Position numbers and translations under genes: made by a program. This document shows positions 33,180 through 40,621 of a stretch of 64,000 nt of DNA, piece by piece. This DNA is from CAYUVH01 sp964448135 (GTDB lineage: Bacteria > Verrucomicrobiota > Verrucomicrobiia > Limisphaerales > UBA8199). The notes under the pieces are model-generated. The model searched no databases, had not been told where the DNA came from, and saw only the letters and a list, made by a program, of their open reading frames with translations. The DNA lies in the NCBI GenBank assembly GCA_964448135.1, contig CAYUVH010000029.1:1-64000 (forward strand), given 5' to 3'. Each line of letters opens with the position of its first letter. Position 1 is the first letter of the stretch.

Positions 33180-33539
33180 TCATTTGGGTTCCGCCGTGTT
33201 CACGCCGCAACCGGGTTCGTCCATGGCTTCTTCGGTGCCGACCTCGTCGCGTTCGCCGCTGAGTTCGCCGTGGGGCGCGGGGGCGCCGCTGCGTTGCTCG
33301 CCGGGGCGCGGCGCGGGACGGGTGCGGACCTGGCCTTCACGGGAAAACCCGGGTTCAGCCACTGCGCGGCAGGTGCAGCCGGTGCCTTCGGCACAGCCCT
33401 GGCAGCAATAGGTCTGGCCTTCGTGGGTGTAGCCTTCTCCGGGCCATTCGTTTTTGACCATGCCGCAACCAGGGCAGGTCGGTGCCGGGGCCGACGATTC
33501 GGCCGGGGTGTTGGGAGTCTCGTTCCGGTTTGGTTTCAT
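33180..33539 (-). CDS. Small Cys-rich metal-binding protein (metallothionein-like core)
   Basis: ATG 33539 gives 119 residues. A 35-residue core (about 21-56) holds nine Cys: CPGCGMVKNEWPG, then GYTHEGQTYCCQGCAEGTGC and a final TC. The 'G-x-x-Y-C-C/S-x-x-C-A-x-G' part resembles the middle of bacterial SmtA-type metallothioneins. The rest is hydrophilic, Glu/Pro/Arg-rich and probably disordered. It could bind Zn, Cd or Cu in the cytoplasm. No metal exporter or ArsR-type regulator is adjacent. The stretch upstream of the chosen start carries heptamer repeats, so longer starts are doubtful. Confidence 0.6.
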   Translation of the reverse strand: MKPNRNETPNTPAESSAPAPTCPGCGMVKNEWPGEGYTHEGQTYCCQGCAEGTGCTCRAVAEPGFSREGQVRTRPAPRPGEQRSGAPAPHGELSGERDEVGTEEAMDEPGCGVNTAEPK

Positions 33540-33655
33540 AACCAGCGTGTGATTTCGGTTTCCCACCAGCATAAGGAGTGCCCTTGTTTGGTAATTCCGG
33601 TCGAAGCCTGCCGGCGAAATACGACGAGTGCAAACTGGGAGCAATCGCGAAGGCA

Positions 33656-33690
33656 GAAATCCGAAATTCGAATCCCGAAATCCGAAACAA
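33656..33690. repeat. Tandem heptamer array (GAAATCC type)
   Basis: Five 7-base units in register: GAAATCC, GAAATTC, GAATCCC, GAAATCC, GAAACAA. It lies in the 383-base divergent gap between the Cys-rich gene and the SLT-like gene, with A-rich sequence to about 33730. Nothing else is recognised in the gap. Confidence 0.7.
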
Positions 33691-33922
33691 ATTCAAATGA
33701 CGAAAAACAGAAAAAAAGGGGAACGAAGGAAACGGAAGCGACTTTTTGACCGTAAACCTGCGACCCGAATGCGTTTGAGGTGAACCGGCAACGTTCAACT
33801 TGCAACCTCTGCAGGGCGTTCCCCGGGCATTTTGCACTGGTCCAGCCCTTTTTGAGAGGGTGGCCTGCTCCGGGGGATGGTGGCATTCAAAAAGCTATTC
33901 AAGAGGCCAGAAGCTCAAAATC

Positions 33923-34429
33923 ATGAGGCTTAACCAAAAATGGGGGAGTTTGTTGGGGTTATGCTTCCTCTGCCTGTTCGGCGGAAATACGAAGCTGTTT
34001 GCGCAGTCGGATGGCGAAACGCGCTGGAAAGCGCTGGCTATGATCGAGTCCGGCAACAATGACCGTGCGGTCGGCGCCGTGGGTGAAATTTCCCGCTACC
34101 AAATCCGTCCGGCGATCTGGAAACGCTACGCCCCGCCAGGCGCCAATTGGCGAAACCAGCGAACGGCGTTCGTCGTCGCGACGAAGGTTATGGAGGAACG
34201 GCTGGGTGCGTTTCGGGAGAGCCATAAACGTGCGCCGACGGATTTCGAGTTCTACGTGCTTTGGAATGCACCCGGTCAGGTCCGCAAGCCGACGAAAGTA
34301 GTCGCAGCGCGGGCGCATCGGTTTTGTGGGCTGGTTCGGCGCGAGGAACAGCAGCGGCAGATTGCCGAGTTTCGGGAAAGAAAGCGTTCAATGAATCAAA
34401 CGTTAAGCGAGAAATCAGAGTCATTATGA
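33923..34429 (+). CDS. Secreted lysozyme/transglycosylase-SLT-like protein
   Basis: ATG 33923 gives 168 residues with a signal peptide (LGLCFLCLFGGNTKLFAQ). The mature part opens with ALAMIESGNNDRAVGAVGEI and SRYQI, echoing the SLT lytic-transglycosylase core 'hh-ESxxxxxAxSxxGAxGLMQI', with Glu in ESG as candidate catalytic acid. FEFYVLWNAPGQV would be the equivalent of the 'A-x-N-A-G' turn. It is shorter than most SLT enzymes. The stop overlaps the start of the next gene (ATGA), so both exported proteins are translationally coupled. A peptidoglycan role is likely but activity is unproven. Confidence 0.65.
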   Translation: MRLNQKWGSLLGLCFLCLFGGNTKLFAQSDGETRWKALAMIESGNNDRAVGAVGEISRYQIRPAIWKRYAPPGANWRNQRTAFVVATKVMEERLGAFRESHKRAPTDFEFYVLWNAPGQVRKPTKVVAARAHRFCGLVRREEQQRQIAEFRERKRSMNQTLSEKSESL

Positions 34430-34956
34430 AAATCACGTTCAAACAGATCGCCCTTGTCAGCGCTCTCCTGCTGGCGGCGCCCTTGGCGCGGGCGCAAAAC
34501 ACAAACGTCAACAATAGCACCAACCTGGACGCGCAGAAATACCAGAAGGAATTGGAAGGTGATCGCGGCCTCGGGGAGCAAGGCCTGCTGACACCGGGTC
34601 TCCGGGAAAAGATGAAGCTCACCAGCGAACAGCGTACCGAGCTGAAGATATTTGAGCAGGACTTTGCCAATACCTTCCGGCTCTACAAGAAGGCGAACCA
34701 GCCGCGCATCGAAGCCGCGCTGGAAGCGTGCCGGCTGGCGCGGGCGTCGAAGAACCAGGAGCAAATCCGGGCGGCGCGCAAGCAGTTGCAGGATGTGTGG
34801 GCCGGCCTGCAGCCGGACCGCGCGGCAGCCATCGCCCGCATCAAACCGCTGTTGACCCCGGCGCAACTTGCGATTCTGGAAGATCCGAAAAATGCCTGGC
34901 GGGAAAACGAGGATGACGAAGCCAACGATCCCTCGGCGAACACGCCGGCGAATTAG
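34426..34956 (+). CDS. Exported LTXXQ (Spy/CpxP-like) helical protein
   Basis: ATG 34426 gives 176 residues with a signal peptide (ITFKQIALVSALLLAAPLAR, cut after ARA). The mature protein is predicted all-helical. It has KMKLTSEQRTELKIFEQDFA near residue 65 and LKPLLTPAQLAI-type sequence (IKPLLTPAQLAILEDPKN) near 145, giving the pair of LTxxQ motifs of Spy/CpxP periplasmic chaperones. The end is acidic and Asn-rich. Coupling to the SLT-like gene suggests joint action at the cell wall or a matched stress response. The classical Cpx regulators are not nearby. Confidence 0.65.
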   Translation: MKITFKQIALVSALLLAAPLARAQNTNVNNSTNLDAQKYQKELEGDRGLGEQGLLTPGLREKMKLTSEQRTELKIFEQDFANTFRLYKKANQPRIEAALEACRLARASKNQEQIRAARKQLQDVWAGLQPDRAAAIARIKPLLTPAQLAILEDPKNAWRENEDDEANDPSANTPAN

Positions 34957-35005
34957 TGAGTCAGCGAGTTGCGTAAACAGAGGAAGAACTGGAGCAAGCT
35001 TATTT

Positions 35006-35398
35006 ATGAAAGACAGAACGCCAATCAATAAACCCCGCAAATCGGGATCGGCGCCGGGCAAAACGGGACGTGAACGCGGCGGCGAAACTGGGACGGGCGG
35101 GCGCTCCGCCGAACGGGCGCGGAGGGCCGATTCGGAAGAGACCAACGAGGAATTGATCGACGAGGCCGCCCGCGACGCGAAGGAAACGCTGCTGGAAGCC
35201 GCGCCCGAATCGGAACGCTGGGATCCCCTGCCCGGTTCACCGGGACACAAGGCACTGACTCCGCCCAGCGAGGACGAAGACGATGAGGGCCGCAGCGCCA
35301 ACGAAAGACTGGTCGAGGAGGGCGTGGCCCAGGCGGAAGAGGAGCAAACGCTCGAGGCGGAGCGGGACGCGGCGAAAGAGGACAAGGAAGACGAGTGA
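35006..35398 (+). CDS. Acidic, low-complexity hypothetical protein
   Basis: ATG 35006 gives 130 residues. The first 35 are basic and Gly-rich (KPRKSGSAPGKTGRERGG). The rest is strongly acidic, rich in Glu/Asp/Ala (SEETNEELIDEAARDAKETL, EDEDDEGRS), and probably disordered or coiled. No signal peptide or motif is seen. It follows the LTXXQ gene by 49 bases in the same direction and could be a third gene of that unit. Low complexity makes it hard to separate from a chance frame, but the length and codon pattern favour a real gene. Confidence 0.5.
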   Translation: MKDRTPINKPRKSGSAPGKTGRERGGETGTGGRSAERARRADSEETNEELIDEAARDAKETLLEAAPESERWDPLPGSPGHKALTPPSEDEDDEGRSANERLVEEGVAQAEEEQTLEAERDAAKEDKEDE

Positions 35399-35450
35399 GA
35401 CTATCCTGGTGCGTTTGGCTTCACGGGGATTCGAGAAGGCGCCGGACAAT

Positions 35451-36083
35451 TTATCGTGGAGTCTTACTTACCAAGCCGGCCTTTTGATAATCGGCGTGTT
35501 TGGTCCGCGGCACGATTTTGACCACACCCGGCCGCTCGCGAATCACCAGGAGCGTATCTTCGAAAATGGTCTTCTTTGAATAGTCCCGGCACACCACCGG
35601 AGCATTCGTCTCGATGGCGTGCTCGAAGGCGGTCACCCAGTGCCCACCGCCAAGGCTGTTCGTGAAACCAAAATTAATGGCCCCCGCAATCTCCACGGCG
35701 ATGAAATATTTCGTCCCGGCAACCTCCGTACACTGGCTCAACAGGCCCGAAAGCAAGCAGGGTTGGACCCGCATGGGAGAAAAGGTAAATCTGGCCGGGT
35801 TCGGCTTCTGGTGTCGTTTCCGAAAATCATCCCACTTCCAGAGCAGCTGCTGGCCCAGCGAAAGGTTCGGCGGCATTGTCCGAGCTGGAGGCTTGGTGAC
35901 ATAAAAGCGCGATTTGCCATCGGCGCTGCTCAATTCATAAGGGCTGATTTCCGGGGCGGCGGGCCAGTAAGCCCATCCGATCAGAACGGCCAGGGCGAGG
36001 ATGGGGATTAAAACGATCCGCCGGACCCGTGGACGGCGCGGGGTGACGGCTGCAGGGTCAGGCGGGGGAGGCGTGGTGTTCAT
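35451..36083 (-). CDS. Hypothetical single-pass membrane protein
   Basis: The 210-residue protein has a short Pro-rich cytoplasmic start, a basic patch (PRRPRVRR) and one transmembrane segment (about residues 22-39, IVLIPILALAVLIGWAYW). A soluble domain of about 170 residues lies outside the membrane by the positive-inside rule. It has three Cys and strand-like stretches (GTKYFIAVEIAGAINFGFTN, TIFEDTLLVIRERPG) but no known motif. It converges on the acidic-protein gene and has a repeat-filled gap upstream. Function unknown. Confidence 0.6.
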   Translation of the reverse strand: MNTTPPPPDPAAVTPRRPRVRRIVLIPILALAVLIGWAYWPAAPEISPYELSSADGKSRFYVTKPPARTMPPNLSLGQQLLWKWDDFRKRHQKPNPARFTFSPMRVQPCLLSGLLSQCTEVAGTKYFIAVEIAGAINFGFTNSLGGGHWVTAFEHAIETNAPVVCRDYSKKTIFEDTLLVIRERPGVVKIVPRTKHADYQKAGLVSKTPR

Positions 36084-36235
36084 CGCGTCAGACGACTTGC
36101 GGTGGGGCTCGGCCCTTCGAGCACGATGAAAATTGCCGATTTGAATGGATAACAGGCGCAGAGCGCGGAGGCGGGGCCGATTTCATCCTGTTCAAATTTG
36201 GGGAAGTTGGTCGGGATGGTCAATGGGGAACGAGC

Positions 36236-36450
36236 ATGGGCCGGGCCTTCAGCCCTCAGAATAAATCACAGGTCGGCTGACCCAGCCCGATGGGCTGGGC
36301 TGGTATGGGACGGGCCGTTGGCCCTGGGGAGATTTGTTGTCGCGAGGATGATATGGCGCGACAAGCTCGGGCGTTGAGGCGGTGAATCCGTTGAAACGGA
36401 TGAAGAGGGTGGAATGCACATGCGGTACACCTCGATGAATCGAGGTGTTA
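36236..36450. repeat. Array of adjacent small palindromes
   Basis: In the 378-base gap upstream of 36083, four stems follow one another: CCCAGCCC-GAT-GGGCTGGG (36281-36299), GGGCC-GTT-GGCCC (36312-36324), ATCCGTT-GA-AACGGAT (36386-36401) and ACACCTCGAT-GA-ATCGAGGTGT (36427-36448). Arms differ in sequence while loop size (2-3 bases) is kept. No gene and no T-run accompanies them. Confidence 0.75.
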
Positions 36451-36461
36451 ATGAGAGGGGC

Positions 36462-37133
36462 TCAAGGGACCGCGAGGAGGTTGGTGGCGACCGAACTGGT
36501 CCCGAGATTGGCTGGCACGCTGCCGTTCTTGAGGAATTCGACCCGGCCATCCACGAAAAGCAGGTGGCCCTGGTTTCGGTGCAGTTCTTTGGTCCAGGCG
36601 ATGGAACCGGCCGGGGTTAGAGGCACGAGGCGATTGCCGGGTGTAGGTTGGTTGGTGATGTTGCGGTCGCCGGAGAGAACGGCGGCTGGACTGTTGGTGG
36701 TCGCGCTAGTGTTGAGGAAGTAACTGAGGTTTTGGTCGGAGAAGCCGAGGTTGAAGTTGGTGGCGTAATTGCGTTGCGTGTCCTCGGGGCAATACAGTGA
36801 CCGGGGAGTGCTCAGCTCGTTGGACATGACTTGAAAGTGGCGGGACACGGGGCTGCCACCGACCCACTCCAAGGTTCCGCCGTTTGTGACGGACACCTGC
36901 ATGGGGTAAAGACCGTGGTTGTCCGTGGCCCAGTTTTGGAAGGCGAAGAGCATGATTCTTAAGTTGTTTTTGCAAACGATGCCTTGCATGTGCCTCGAAC
37001 CGGGGCGCGTGAAAGCTGGAATGAGCATGGCCGCCAGCAGACAAAGAATCGCAAGGACGATCAGCAGTTCGATCAGGGTCCAAGCCCGCGTGTTGGTCGT
37101 GCGACGGAGAATGATTCCGGATGGCATCGCCAT
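36462..37133 (-). CDS. Type II pseudopilin-like protein (second copy)
   Basis: ATG 37133 gives 223 residues; a second ATG six bases later is an equal alternative. The leader is 16 residues and basic, followed by RAWTLIELLIVLAILCLLAA, a prepilin motif with Ala-Trp replacing the usual Gly-Phe at the cleavage site, which may weaken processing. The rest fits the Verrucomicrobia/Planctomycetes pseudopilin-like family (CKNNLRIMLFAFQNWATDN, LYCPED, HRNQGHLLFVDGRVEFL, the His...Asp-Gly signature). It is monocistronic, with palindromic repeats on both sides. No secretion machinery is nearby. Confidence 0.88.
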   Translation of the reverse strand: MAMPSGIILRRTTNTRAWTLIELLIVLAILCLLAAMLIPAFTRPGSRHMQGIVCKNNLRIMLFAFQNWATDNHGLYPMQVSVTNGGTLEWVGGSPVSRHFQVMSNELSTPRSLYCPEDTQRNYATNFNLGFSDQNLSYFLNTSATTNSPAAVLSGDRNITNQPTPGNRLVPLTPAGSIAWTKELHRNQGHLLFVDGRVEFLKNGSVPANLGTSSVATNLLAVP

Positions 37134-37292
37134 GGACCTCTCGTCTGAGGAATAGGCGAAAGCGGGTTGGTAGGGAAGTTGAAAGTTACAGGTTTGGTGT
37201 TTTGCGAGTTTTTGCTGGCGGCGGATCGGGGAGACACGATGGGGGCTGTTGGAAGACTCGAACGGAGGTATGGGAGGGCGGGCGTTATTTCC

Positions 37293-37332
37293 GCCGGGCG
37301 AGACGCCCGGCTCTACGCCAGACGGGACGTCT
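37293..37332. repeat. Two tandem small palindromes in the pseudopilin-sdhA gap
   Basis: GCCGGGCG-AGA-CGCCCGGC (37293-37311) is followed by CTCTACGCC and then AGACG-GGA-CGTCT (37320-37332). They lie just past the sdhA stop (37347, minus strand) but lack a T-run. They belong to the same pattern as 8107, 26604 and 36281-36448. Confidence 0.65.
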
Positions 37333-37346
37333 GCCGCCACGATCGC

Positions 37347-39035
37347 TCAGGGCTTCATCCGCGTGAGCTTCACGTCCTCGGTCCAGAGTTTGATGGAGCC
37401 GTGGTTGGAGGTGGCGTAGATGTTTTTGAGCCAGTGGGCGTTGTCGGTGTTGGGGAAGTCTTCGCGAAAGTGCGCGCCGCGGCTGTCGGTGCGCATGAGG
37501 GCGCTGCGGGCGATGAGTTCGGCGCCGAGGAGAAGGTTTCGCAGGTCGAGATTTTGCTGCCAGGTGAGGTTGAAGGCGCGGCCGCCGGGCGCGCCGGATT
37601 TTTCGAGGGCGGTGGCCAACGTGCGGAGCTCGCCGAGGCCGGTCTCGAGTTTCGGACCGCTGCGGACGATGCCGGCGTTTTCCCAGGCGAGTTTCGCGAG
37701 CCGGGCGCGGATGGGCCAGGGGCTTTCTTTGCGGGTGGAATCGAGGAAACGTTCGGCTTCGGCGCGGGCGCGTTTGGCGGGCTCGGGGTCGGGGTCGGCT
37801 TGTTTGCGGCTGGCGACCCAGTCGGCGACGGCGTCCCCTACCCTTGCGCCGTAAACGGTGGATTCGGCGACGCCATTGCCGCCGAGGCGATTCGCGCCGT
37901 GGACGCCGGCGGAGTCTTCGCCGGCGGCGAAGAGGCCTTCGAGGTTGGTGAAACCGTTTTTGTCGATGCGGACGCCGCCCATCTGGAAGTGGGCGGTGGG
38001 ACAGATTTCGACGCGTTCGCGGGCGAGGTCGAACCCGATCTGGAGGCAGCGGTCGCGCATGCCGGCGAAGTTTTTCTCCACGAACTCCGCGCCGAGGTGC
38101 GTGACATCAATCAGCACCGCGCCGTTTTCGGTGCCGCGGCCGTCGCGGACTTCGATGTAGCAGGCGCGGGAAACGCGATCGCGGGTGGAGCGTTCGAGGC
38201 GCTCGGGATCGTAGCGGTTCATGAAGCGTTCGCCCTGGCCGTTGAAGAGATGCGCGCCGGCACCGCGCAGGCCTTCTTCGAGGAGCGCACCGTTCAGGCG
38301 CGAGCCGGGGACGACCATGCCGGTGGGATGGAATTGCACCATTTCCATATCCATGAGGTGCGCGCCGGCGCGGAAGGCCATGGCGACGCCGTCCATGGCT
38401 TTTTCCTGGGCGCAGGCGGAGCGTTCATACATGAGCGGGCCCGCGCCGGTGCAAAGGATGACGGCTTTGGCGCGGGCTTCGATGTATTCGCCGGTCTGGA
38501 TGTCGAGGAGGAGCGCGCCGACGATTTGCTGGCCGCCGGGTGTGGTGAGGAGTTCGAGGCCGCGGGTGTATTCGAGGCATTTGATGTCCGCGGCGAAGAC
38601 CTGGTCGCGGAGGCGGGACATGATTTCGATGCCGGTGAGGTCGCCGACGTGGACGGTGCGGTCGAAGCTCTGGCCGGCGAAGGCTTTTTGATGGATGCGG
38701 CCGTCGGGGGCGCGGTCAAAGAGGCAGCCGATGCGGTTTTCCAATTCGCGCACGATGCGGGGGGCGTCTTCGACGAGAGTCCAGGCGAGGTCCTGGTCGC
38801 AGAGGTACGCGCCGCCTTTGACGGTGTCTTCGAAGTGAGCGAGGACGGAGTCGGAGGGATCGAGGGCAACGTTGTAGCCGCCCTGGACCATGCGGGTGCA
38901 ACCGCTTTTGCCGAGCATGCCCTTCGCGACGAGGGTGATGTCGAGGGAGGGATTGCGCCAGCGGGCGTGGAGGGCGGCCATGAGGCCGGCGCCGCCGGTG
39001 CCTAATATCAAGATGTCGGTGGTCAGGCGGTCCAT
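37347..39035 (-). CDS. sdhA: Succinate dehydrogenase/fumarate reductase flavoprotein subunit
   Basis: ATG 39035 gives 562 residues. The FAD dinucleotide fold is TTDILILGTGGAGLMAALHA. The capping and catalytic parts are present: FHPTGM, GERFMNRYDP, CYIEVRDGRG, HFQMGGVRID, GLFAAGEDSAGVHGANRLGG. Where canonical SdhA/FrdA has Ser-His-Thr, the covalent FAD attachment site, this protein has KSGCTRMVQGG with Cys46 in place of His, so FAD is probably not bound through histidine. It lies 113 bases after sdhB. No SdhC/SdhD anchor gene is adjacent. Starts upstream of 39035 would run through heptamer repeats and are rejected. Confidence 0.9.
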   Translation of the reverse strand: MDRLTTDILILGTGGAGLMAALHARWRNPSLDITLVAKGMLGKSGCTRMVQGGYNVALDPSDSVLAHFEDTVKGGAYLCDQDLAWTLVEDAPRIVRELENRIGCLFDRAPDGRIHQKAFAGQSFDRTVHVGDLTGIEIMSRLRDQVFAADIKCLEYTRGLELLTTPGGQQIVGALLLDIQTGEYIEARAKAVILCTGAGPLMYERSACAQEKAMDGVAMAFRAGAHLMDMEMVQFHPTGMVVPGSRLNGALLEEGLRGAGAHLFNGQGERFMNRYDPERLERSTRDRVSRACYIEVRDGRGTENGAVLIDVTHLGAEFVEKNFAGMRDRCLQIGFDLARERVEICPTAHFQMGGVRIDKNGFTNLEGLFAAGEDSAGVHGANRLGGNGVAESTVYGARVGDAVADWVASRKQADPDPEPAKRARAEAERFLDSTRKESPWPIRARLAKLAWENAGIVRSGPKLETGLGELRTLATALEKSGAPGGRAFNLTWQQNLDLRNLLLGAELIARSALMRTDSRGAHFREDFPNTDNAHWLKNIYATSNHGSIKLWTEDVKLTRMKP

Positions 39036-39045
39036 GAGGAGGGAG

Positions 39046-39073
39046 AAGGACCAAGGACCAAGGACCAAGAACC
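39046..39073. repeat. Tandem heptamer array (AAGGACC) between sdhB and sdhA
   Basis: Four units in register: AAGGACC three times, then AAGAACC. On the minus (coding) strand this reads GGTTCTT-GGTCCTT-GGTCCTT-GGTCCTT and ends ten bases before the sdhA ATG, so no ribosome site is visible there. Confidence 0.85.
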
Positions 39074-39148
39074 AGATAAGCAACAAATTCCAAACATCAA
39101 ATACAAGGGGGACTTCAAATCCCGAATCTCAAGAGCGCTCTTCATAGG

Positions 39149-39889
39149 TCAGACGCGGGATTTGGAACGGAAGAGGGAGCGGAACCAGTCCATGACGGCG
39201 AGGCGCTTGAGGCGTTCGATGGAGTGGGTGGGGGAAATGCCGCGGGGACAGACTTCCTTGCAGTTGCCGAGGGTGTGGCAGCGGAAGGCGCCGCTTTCGC
39301 CGGAGACGAGCTTGAGACGTTCGGTGCGCTGGCCGTCGCGGGGGTCCACGATGAGATTCAGCGCGCGGTGGAGGGCCATGGGGCCGACGTAGCGTGGATG
39401 CAGGGTGACGAGGGAGCAGGCGGAGTAACAGGCGCCGCAATCGATGCATTGCGGCTGGTGGCTCATCTGTTTCCATTCGCGGCTGTCCTGCGGGATGCGT
39501 TGAAAATCGTTGGTGTCGAGATCAGGGCGCGGGGTGAACCAGGGTTGGGTGCGTTTGTAGGAATCGAAGAAGGGTTTGAGATTCACCGCGAGGTCGCGCG
39601 TGACAGGGAGGTTGCGCAGAGGTTCGATGCGAAGCTCGTTGCCGACGGTGCGGACAAGCGTGCGGCAGGCGAGGCGTTCGCGGCCGTTGACGACGACGGC
39701 GCAGGAACCGCACATGCCGACGCGGCAGGAGAAACGAAACGCGAGGTCGGGACAGGGGCCGGTCTGGAGGGCAAAGAGAGAATCGAGGACGCTGGCTTTC
39801 TCGCCGAGCTGGACTTCGTGCGTTTCAAAGCGCGCGGCCGCGTCCGGCACGGGGCCGGTGCGACGCACGCTGACGCGGATTTTCGGCAT
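39149..39889 (-). CDS. sdhB: Succinate dehydrogenase/fumarate reductase iron-sulfur subunit
   Basis: The 246-residue protein has all three cluster sites. The plant-ferredoxin-type [2Fe-2S] is FRFSCRVGMCGSC plus a distal Cys (RLACRTLV). The [4Fe-4S] is PQCIDCGACYSAC. The [3Fe-4S] and second motif are FRCHTLGNCKEVCPRGISP. It would pass electrons between SdhA and a quinone site. The partner flavoprotein follows; the anchor subunit that normally supplies the quinone site is missing from this neighbourhood. The basic C-terminus (RSLFRSKSRV) may help membrane contact. Confidence 0.95.
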   Translation of the reverse strand: MPKIRVSVRRTGPVPDAAARFETHEVQLGEKASVLDSLFALQTGPCPDLAFRFSCRVGMCGSCAVVVNGRERLACRTLVRTVGNELRIEPLRNLPVTRDLAVNLKPFFDSYKRTQPWFTPRPDLDTNDFQRIPQDSREWKQMSHQPQCIDCGACYSACSLVTLHPRYVGPMALHRALNLIVDPRDGQRTERLKLVSGESGAFRCHTLGNCKEVCPRGISPTHSIERLKRLAVMDWFRSLFRSKSRV

Positions 39890-39969
39890 GGGAGGAAATT
39901 AGAGCAGCGGCAAGAAGTTGCAATGGTTTTGCATTCGCCTGCGGCATCGACCCGTGGCAGGATTGCTTC

Positions 39970-40614
39970 ATGCGGATCCAGCGGAGGAAACTGGCGATCG
40001 CGGGGCTGGGCTGCGCGTTGGTAATGGGCCTCGCCTTGTTTCGGGTTTTCGCCACCAAAGAAGCAACTTACAAAGGCCGGACGATCAGTGACTGGGTGAC
40101 CGAAGCGGATGGGCCGGAAAAGCAGGCAGCAGTCGTGGCGCTGGGAACAAACGATCTTCCCCGGTTGGTTCATCAATTGGCGTATGACCCTTTTGCCGAC
40201 TCATTGCTGGCGTTGTCCGGACGATTGCCGCGTGGGGTTCTCCAGGACGTGCCCGGTTACTTTGTCGCTGGCCGGCTGGTGCGAGCCCAAAATGCAGAAA
40301 TGCTCCTGCTCGTTCTTGGTCCCCAAGCGGCGCCGGCGATTCCGGAACTCGAGAAGGTCGTGGCACGGGGCGGATACTTTCCCGGCGACCGGGCGCTTCG
40401 GGTACTGGACGCGATCGGCCCTGAAGGCCTAGGGGTAATCGTCTCCATCGCGAGCCAAACAAACCACCCCATGCGCCTGAGCGCCATGAACCAATTAACA
40501 GCCCATACCAATTTTCCATCCGCACGCACCGTCTTGACCAATGCGTTGGCTGACCCGGATCCGATTGTCCGCCGGATGGCGGCCAGCGTGCTGAGCGGCA
40601 ATCGGTTCGAGTGA
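39970..40614 (+). CDS. Membrane-anchored HEAT-repeat-like protein
   Basis: The 214-residue protein starts with an N-terminal anchor (about residues 8-28, AIAGLGCALVMGLALFRVFA). Then comes YKGRTISDWVTEAD, a phrase typical of Verrucomicrobia HEAT-like proteins. The remainder is helical with weak HEAT spacing (KQAAVVALGTNDLPRLVHQL; PAIPELEKVVARGG; DPIVRRMAASVLSG). A protein-protein interaction role on the outer face of the inner membrane is likely; partners are unknown. It diverges from sdhB across 80 bases and converges on the MBL gene, 7 bases apart. Confidence 0.7.
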   Translation: MRIQRRKLAIAGLGCALVMGLALFRVFATKEATYKGRTISDWVTEADGPEKQAAVVALGTNDLPRLVHQLAYDPFADSLLALSGRLPRGVLQDVPGYFVAGRLVRAQNAEMLLLVLGPQAAPAIPELEKVVARGGYFPGDRALRVLDAIGPEGLGVIVSIASQTNHPMRLSAMNQLTAHTNFPSARTVLTNALADPDPIVRRMAASVLSGNRFE

Positions 40615-40621
40615 AGGGAAC

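Noticed and set aside
33656..33690. The tandem repeats at 33656, 39046, 44619 and 54052 as CRISPR arrays.
   Set aside because: Units are 7 or 9 bases with no spacers, and there are no cas genes.
39036..39086. An upstream start for sdhA that would add a hydrophobic 17-residue leader.
   Set aside because: The leader is encoded by the heptamer array, SdhA is normally cytoplasmic without a signal, and the FAD-binding fold begins right after the ATG at 39035.
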